Positions 61,828 through 64,000 of a stretch of DNA of 64,000 bases are shown piece by piece. Position 1 is the first letter of the stretch. Each line of letters opens with the position of its first letter. This DNA is from Halomonas beimenensis (lineage in GTDB: Bacteria; Pseudomonadota; Gammaproteobacteria; Pseudomonadales; Halomonadaceae): NCBI RefSeq assembly GCF_002549795.1, contig NZ_CP021435.1, positions 1,736,001-1,800,000 of the forward strand, given 5' to 3'. A program made the translations under genes and the position numbers. The notes beneath the pieces were generated by a model that saw nothing but the letters and a program-made list of their open reading frames with translations, made no database searches and had not been told where the DNA came from.

Positions 61828-61903
61828 GGTGGATGTAGCTCAGTGGTAGAGCCCCGGATTGTGGCTCCGGTGGTCGTGGGTTCGATCCCCATCATCCACC
61901 CCA
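61828..61903 (+). tRNA. tRNA-His (anticodon GUG), copy 1
   Basis: It begins with the extra 5' G typical of tRNA-His (GGTGGATG), has the anticodon loop TTGTGGC with GTG between CCGGA and TCCGG, the T arm GTGGGTTCGATCCCCAT and an encoded CCA. Confidence 0.97.
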
Positions 61904-61926
61904 TCTCGACATCCTTTCCAGGCAGT

Positions 61927-62002
61927 GGTGGATGTAGCTCAGTGGTAGAGCCCCGGATTGTGGCTCCGGTGGTCGTGGGTTCGATCCCCATCATCCACCC
62001 CA
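61927..62002 (+). tRNA. tRNA-His (anticodon GUG), copy 2
   Basis: The sequence is the same as copy 1 over its full 76 bases and lies 23 bp downstream, a recent tandem duplication or a gene-converted pair. Confidence 0.97.
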
Positions 62003-62263
62003 TTGCCTCGCCTTCTTCCTTTATATTCCGCTCTCCTTCATCGAGTCGACCCGGTGCGACGCGTCAGGCGCGACGCCGTTGGCGTCGGCGGCCAGTCGTT
62101 CGCGGCCTTCGGGAGAAATCCGTGCCCGTCCCTTGTCTAACGCGGGCGACGTCCCCATATGGTCAGCCAGGGCGCTTGCCACTGCCCGGCGGGATTCATA
62201 GAATCCCTCTCTTTGAACCTTTTACGCCACCCACAGAACGCCCCAGTCGGCAGAGGACATTTC

Positions 62264-63619
62264 ATGCAAGTTTCCGTCGATACGACCTCCCAGATTGAAC
62301 GCCGCATCAAGGTGCAGGTGCCGGCCGCCGAGATCGACGAGGCCGTGGCCGCTCGCCTCAAGGAAGCGGCCAAGAACGTGCGTCTGGACGGTTTCCGCAA
62401 GGGCAAGGTGCCGATGTCGGTGATTCGCCAGCGCTACGGCCGCGGCGTGCGCGACGAGGTGGTCGGCGAGGTGATGCGCGAGCGCTACGTGCGCGCCATC
62501 ACCGACGAGAACCTGAATCCGGCCGGCTATCCGCAGATCGAGGCCGACGTCAACGAGGCCGGCAAGGACCTGGAATTTACCGCCACCCTCGAGGTCTACC
62601 CGGAAATCGAACTGGCCTCCATCGAGGGCACCGAGGTCGAGCGTCCCGTGGTCGAGGTGACCGACGCCGACGTCGACGAGATGATCGAGACCCTGCGCAA
62701 GCAGAACGCCGGCTGGGAAGAGGTCGAGCGTGCCGCCGAGGACGGCGACCAGGTCAACATCGACTTCCAGGGCTTCCTGGGCGACGAGCCCTTCGAGGGC
62801 GGCAGCGCCGAGGGCCACGACCTGGTGATCGGTTCCGGCAGCTTCATCCCCGGTTTCGAGGAGCAGCTCGTGGGCGCCCAGGCCGGTGAGGAGAAGGAGC
62901 TCAAGGTCACCTTCCCCGAGGACTACCAGGCCGAGCAGCTGGCCGGCCAGGAAGCGACCTTCAAGGTCAAGGTCAATGCCGTCAAGGCGCAGGCCCTGCC
63001 CGAGGTCGACGCGGAGTTCGCCAAGCAGTTCGGCGTCGAGGACGGTGACCTGGACCGGTTCCGGGCCGAGATCACCAAGAACATGAACCGCGAGGCCGAG
63101 CAGGCGGTCGACAACCGCGTCAAGCAGCAGGTCCTCGAGGCGCTGAAGAAGGCCAACGACATCCCGGTGCCGCAGTCCCTGATTCAGCAGGAGACCGACG
63201 GGCTCAAGCGGCAGGCCGCCCAGCAGTTCGGCCTGGGCGAGGACTTCGACGTCAGCCAGCTGCCCAACGAGCTGTTCGCCGAGCAGGCCAAGAGCCGTGT
63301 GCAGATCGGCCTGCTGCTGGCCGAGGTGATCAAGCGCCACGAGCTCGAGGCCTCCGACGACGAGATCAAGGCCAAGGTCGAGGAGCTGGCCCAGCAGTAC
63401 CAGGAGCCGGAGAAGGTGGTCGAGTACTACCTGAGCAACGACCAGATGAAGGACCAGGTCAAGTCCGCCATCCTCGAGGAGAAGGCCGTGGACGTGCTGC
63501 TCGGCCAGGCCGACGTCAAGGACGTCGAGATGGGCTATCAGGAGGCCCTGGCGGCGGCCCAGCAGCAGGGCGGCGAAGCCGAGGAGGCCGACGAGGCCGA
63601 GGGCGAAGCCCAGGCCTGA
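62264..63619 (+). CDS. tig: trigger factor
   Basis: The 451-residue chaperone has the N-terminal ribosome-binding signature LDGFRKGKVPMSVI (GFRxGKxP), the central FKBP-type domain (GDQVNIDFQGFLGDEPFEGG; GSFIPGFEEQLVG) and the long helical C-terminal arms. It binds nascent chains at the exit tunnel. AGAGGACATTTC precedes the ATG at 62264. It is followed by clpP, the usual order in gammaproteobacteria. The tail is acidic (GEAEEADEAEGEAQA), fitting a halophilic or halotolerant host. Confidence 0.97.
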   Translation: MQVSVDTTSQIERRIKVQVPAAEIDEAVAARLKEAAKNVRLDGFRKGKVPMSVIRQRYGRGVRDEVVGEVMRERYVRAITDENLNPAGYPQIEADVNEAGKDLEFTATLEVYPEIELASIEGTEVERPVVEVTDADVDEMIETLRKQNAGWEEVERAAEDGDQVNIDFQGFLGDEPFEGGSAEGHDLVIGSGSFIPGFEEQLVGAQAGEEKELKVTFPEDYQAEQLAGQEATFKVKVNAVKAQALPEVDAEFAKQFGVEDGDLDRFRAEITKNMNREAEQAVDNRVKQQVLEALKKANDIPVPQSLIQQETDGLKRQAAQQFGLGEDFDVSQLPNELFAEQAKSRVQIGLLLAEVIKRHELEASDDEIKAKVEELAQQYQEPEKVVEYYLSNDQMKDQVKSAILEEKAVDVLLGQADVKDVEMGYQEALAAAQQQGGEAEEADEAEGEAQA

Positions 63620-63635
63620 CGGTCACTCCGGCCCT

Positions 63636-63659
63636 CCCGCCCGGCGGTTGCCGGGCGGG
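63636..63659 (+). terminator. hairpin between tig and clpP
   Basis: CCCGCCCGGC and GCCGGGCGGG form a perfect 10-bp stem with a GGTT loop. A T-run is lacking, so it may attenuate rather than stop transcription into clpP. Confidence 0.6.
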
Positions 63660-63703
63660 GTGCCAGGCGTCGCTTCCATACACCGGATGCAAGGACATCA
63701 CCC

Positions 63704-64000
63704 ATGAGCAACGAGTTCGATATTCAATCCGCCGGCGGCCTGGTGCCCATGGTGGTCGAACAGAGCGCACGCGGCGAGCGGGCCTACGACATCTACTCCC
63801 GCCTGCTCAAGGAGCGCGTGATCTTCCTGGTGGGGCCGGTGGAAGACTACATGGCCAACCTGCTGGTGGCCCAGCTGCTGTTCCTGGAGTCCGAGAACCC
63901 GGACAAGGACATCCACCTCTACATCAATTCCCCGGGGGGCTCCGTCACCGCCGGCATGTCGGTCTATGACACCATGCAGTTCATCAAGCCCGATGTCTCC
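63704..64000 (+). CDS. clpP: ATP-dependent Clp protease proteolytic subunit, 5' part
   Basis: The first 99 codons are visible. [20 protein letters not shown] is the usual start of mature ClpP and [20 protein letters not shown] contains the oxyanion-forming glycines; the catalytic Ser and His lie beyond the window. AAGGA precedes the ATG. The gene follows tig and is expected to be followed by clpX. Confidence 0.97.
   Translation, partial: MSNEFDIQSAGGLVPMVVEQSARGERAYDIYSRLLKERVIFLVGPVEDYMANLLVAQLLFLESENPDKDIHLYINSPGGSVTAGMSVYDTMQFIKPDVS

Overview
The window reads as the chromosome of a GC-rich gammaproteobacterium, most like Halomonadaceae (Halomonas and relatives). This rests on gene content and base composition only: a yjbEFGH exopolysaccharide operon, Wza/Wzb/Wzc, RfaH-type ops sites, and the housekeeping right end with luxS, mtnN, folD, a Pro-Arg-His-His tRNA cluster, tig and clpP. 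No 16S rRNA is present, so the genus is an inference.

Layout. 1-2.7 kb: the start of a PglL/Wzy-type membrane transferase, a beta-CASP metallo-hydrolase and a small zinc-ribbon protein. 2.8-7.2 kb (minus): yjbE-F-G-H with a second yjbE copy after yjbH. 7.6-13 kb (plus, divergent): ops element, wza, wzb, an inserted four-helix-bundle gene flanked by short-word arrays, wzc and a second chain-length protein. 13-35 kb: the variable core of the polysaccharide locus. It is largely AT-rich and full of decayed insertion sequences. It holds rfbB, a dTDP-Fuc4NAc set (wecF, acetyltransferase, wecE, wzx), rfbD-A-C, glycosyltransferases, a Wzy candidate and manC. 35-44 kb: the GC-rich constant side with the initiating sugar-phosphate transferase, galE, an O-antigen ligase-like protein, ugd, cysQ, cysC and a second ugd inside a 1471-bp duplication. 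An intact IS66 follows at the stop codon of the second ugd. 46-52 kb: a second ops-led operon with another wza, a CapD/WbpM-type dehydratase, an unknown protein and a GT2. 52-64 kb: housekeeping and accessory genes (aminotransferase, TerB-like, amino-acid oxidase, pyrC, lipoprotein esterase, luxS-mtnN, folD, tRNAs, tig, clpP).

How it works together. Nucleotide sugars expected from the visible genes are dTDP-rhamnose (rfbABCD), dTDP-Fuc4NAc (RmlA, RmlB, WecE, acetyltransferase), GDP-mannose (manC), UDP-galactose (galE) and UDP-glucuronate (ugd). A WbaP/WcaJ-type enzyme would start the repeat unit on undecaprenyl phosphate. Glycosyltransferases extend it, Wzx flips it, Wzy polymerises it, Wzc/Wzz set length, and Wza exports it. 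The cysC/cysQ pair hints at PAPS-dependent sulfation.

The most unusual signal is a family of intergenic arrays made of short words, mostly 7 bp long (AAG-type words on the coding strand of the gene they follow). They start at or within a few bases of the stop codons of eight genes. Two of them share a homologous 68-bp core ending in a TTTCCTTG box. One copy, between wzb and wzc, carries a four-helix-bundle gene in place of that core.
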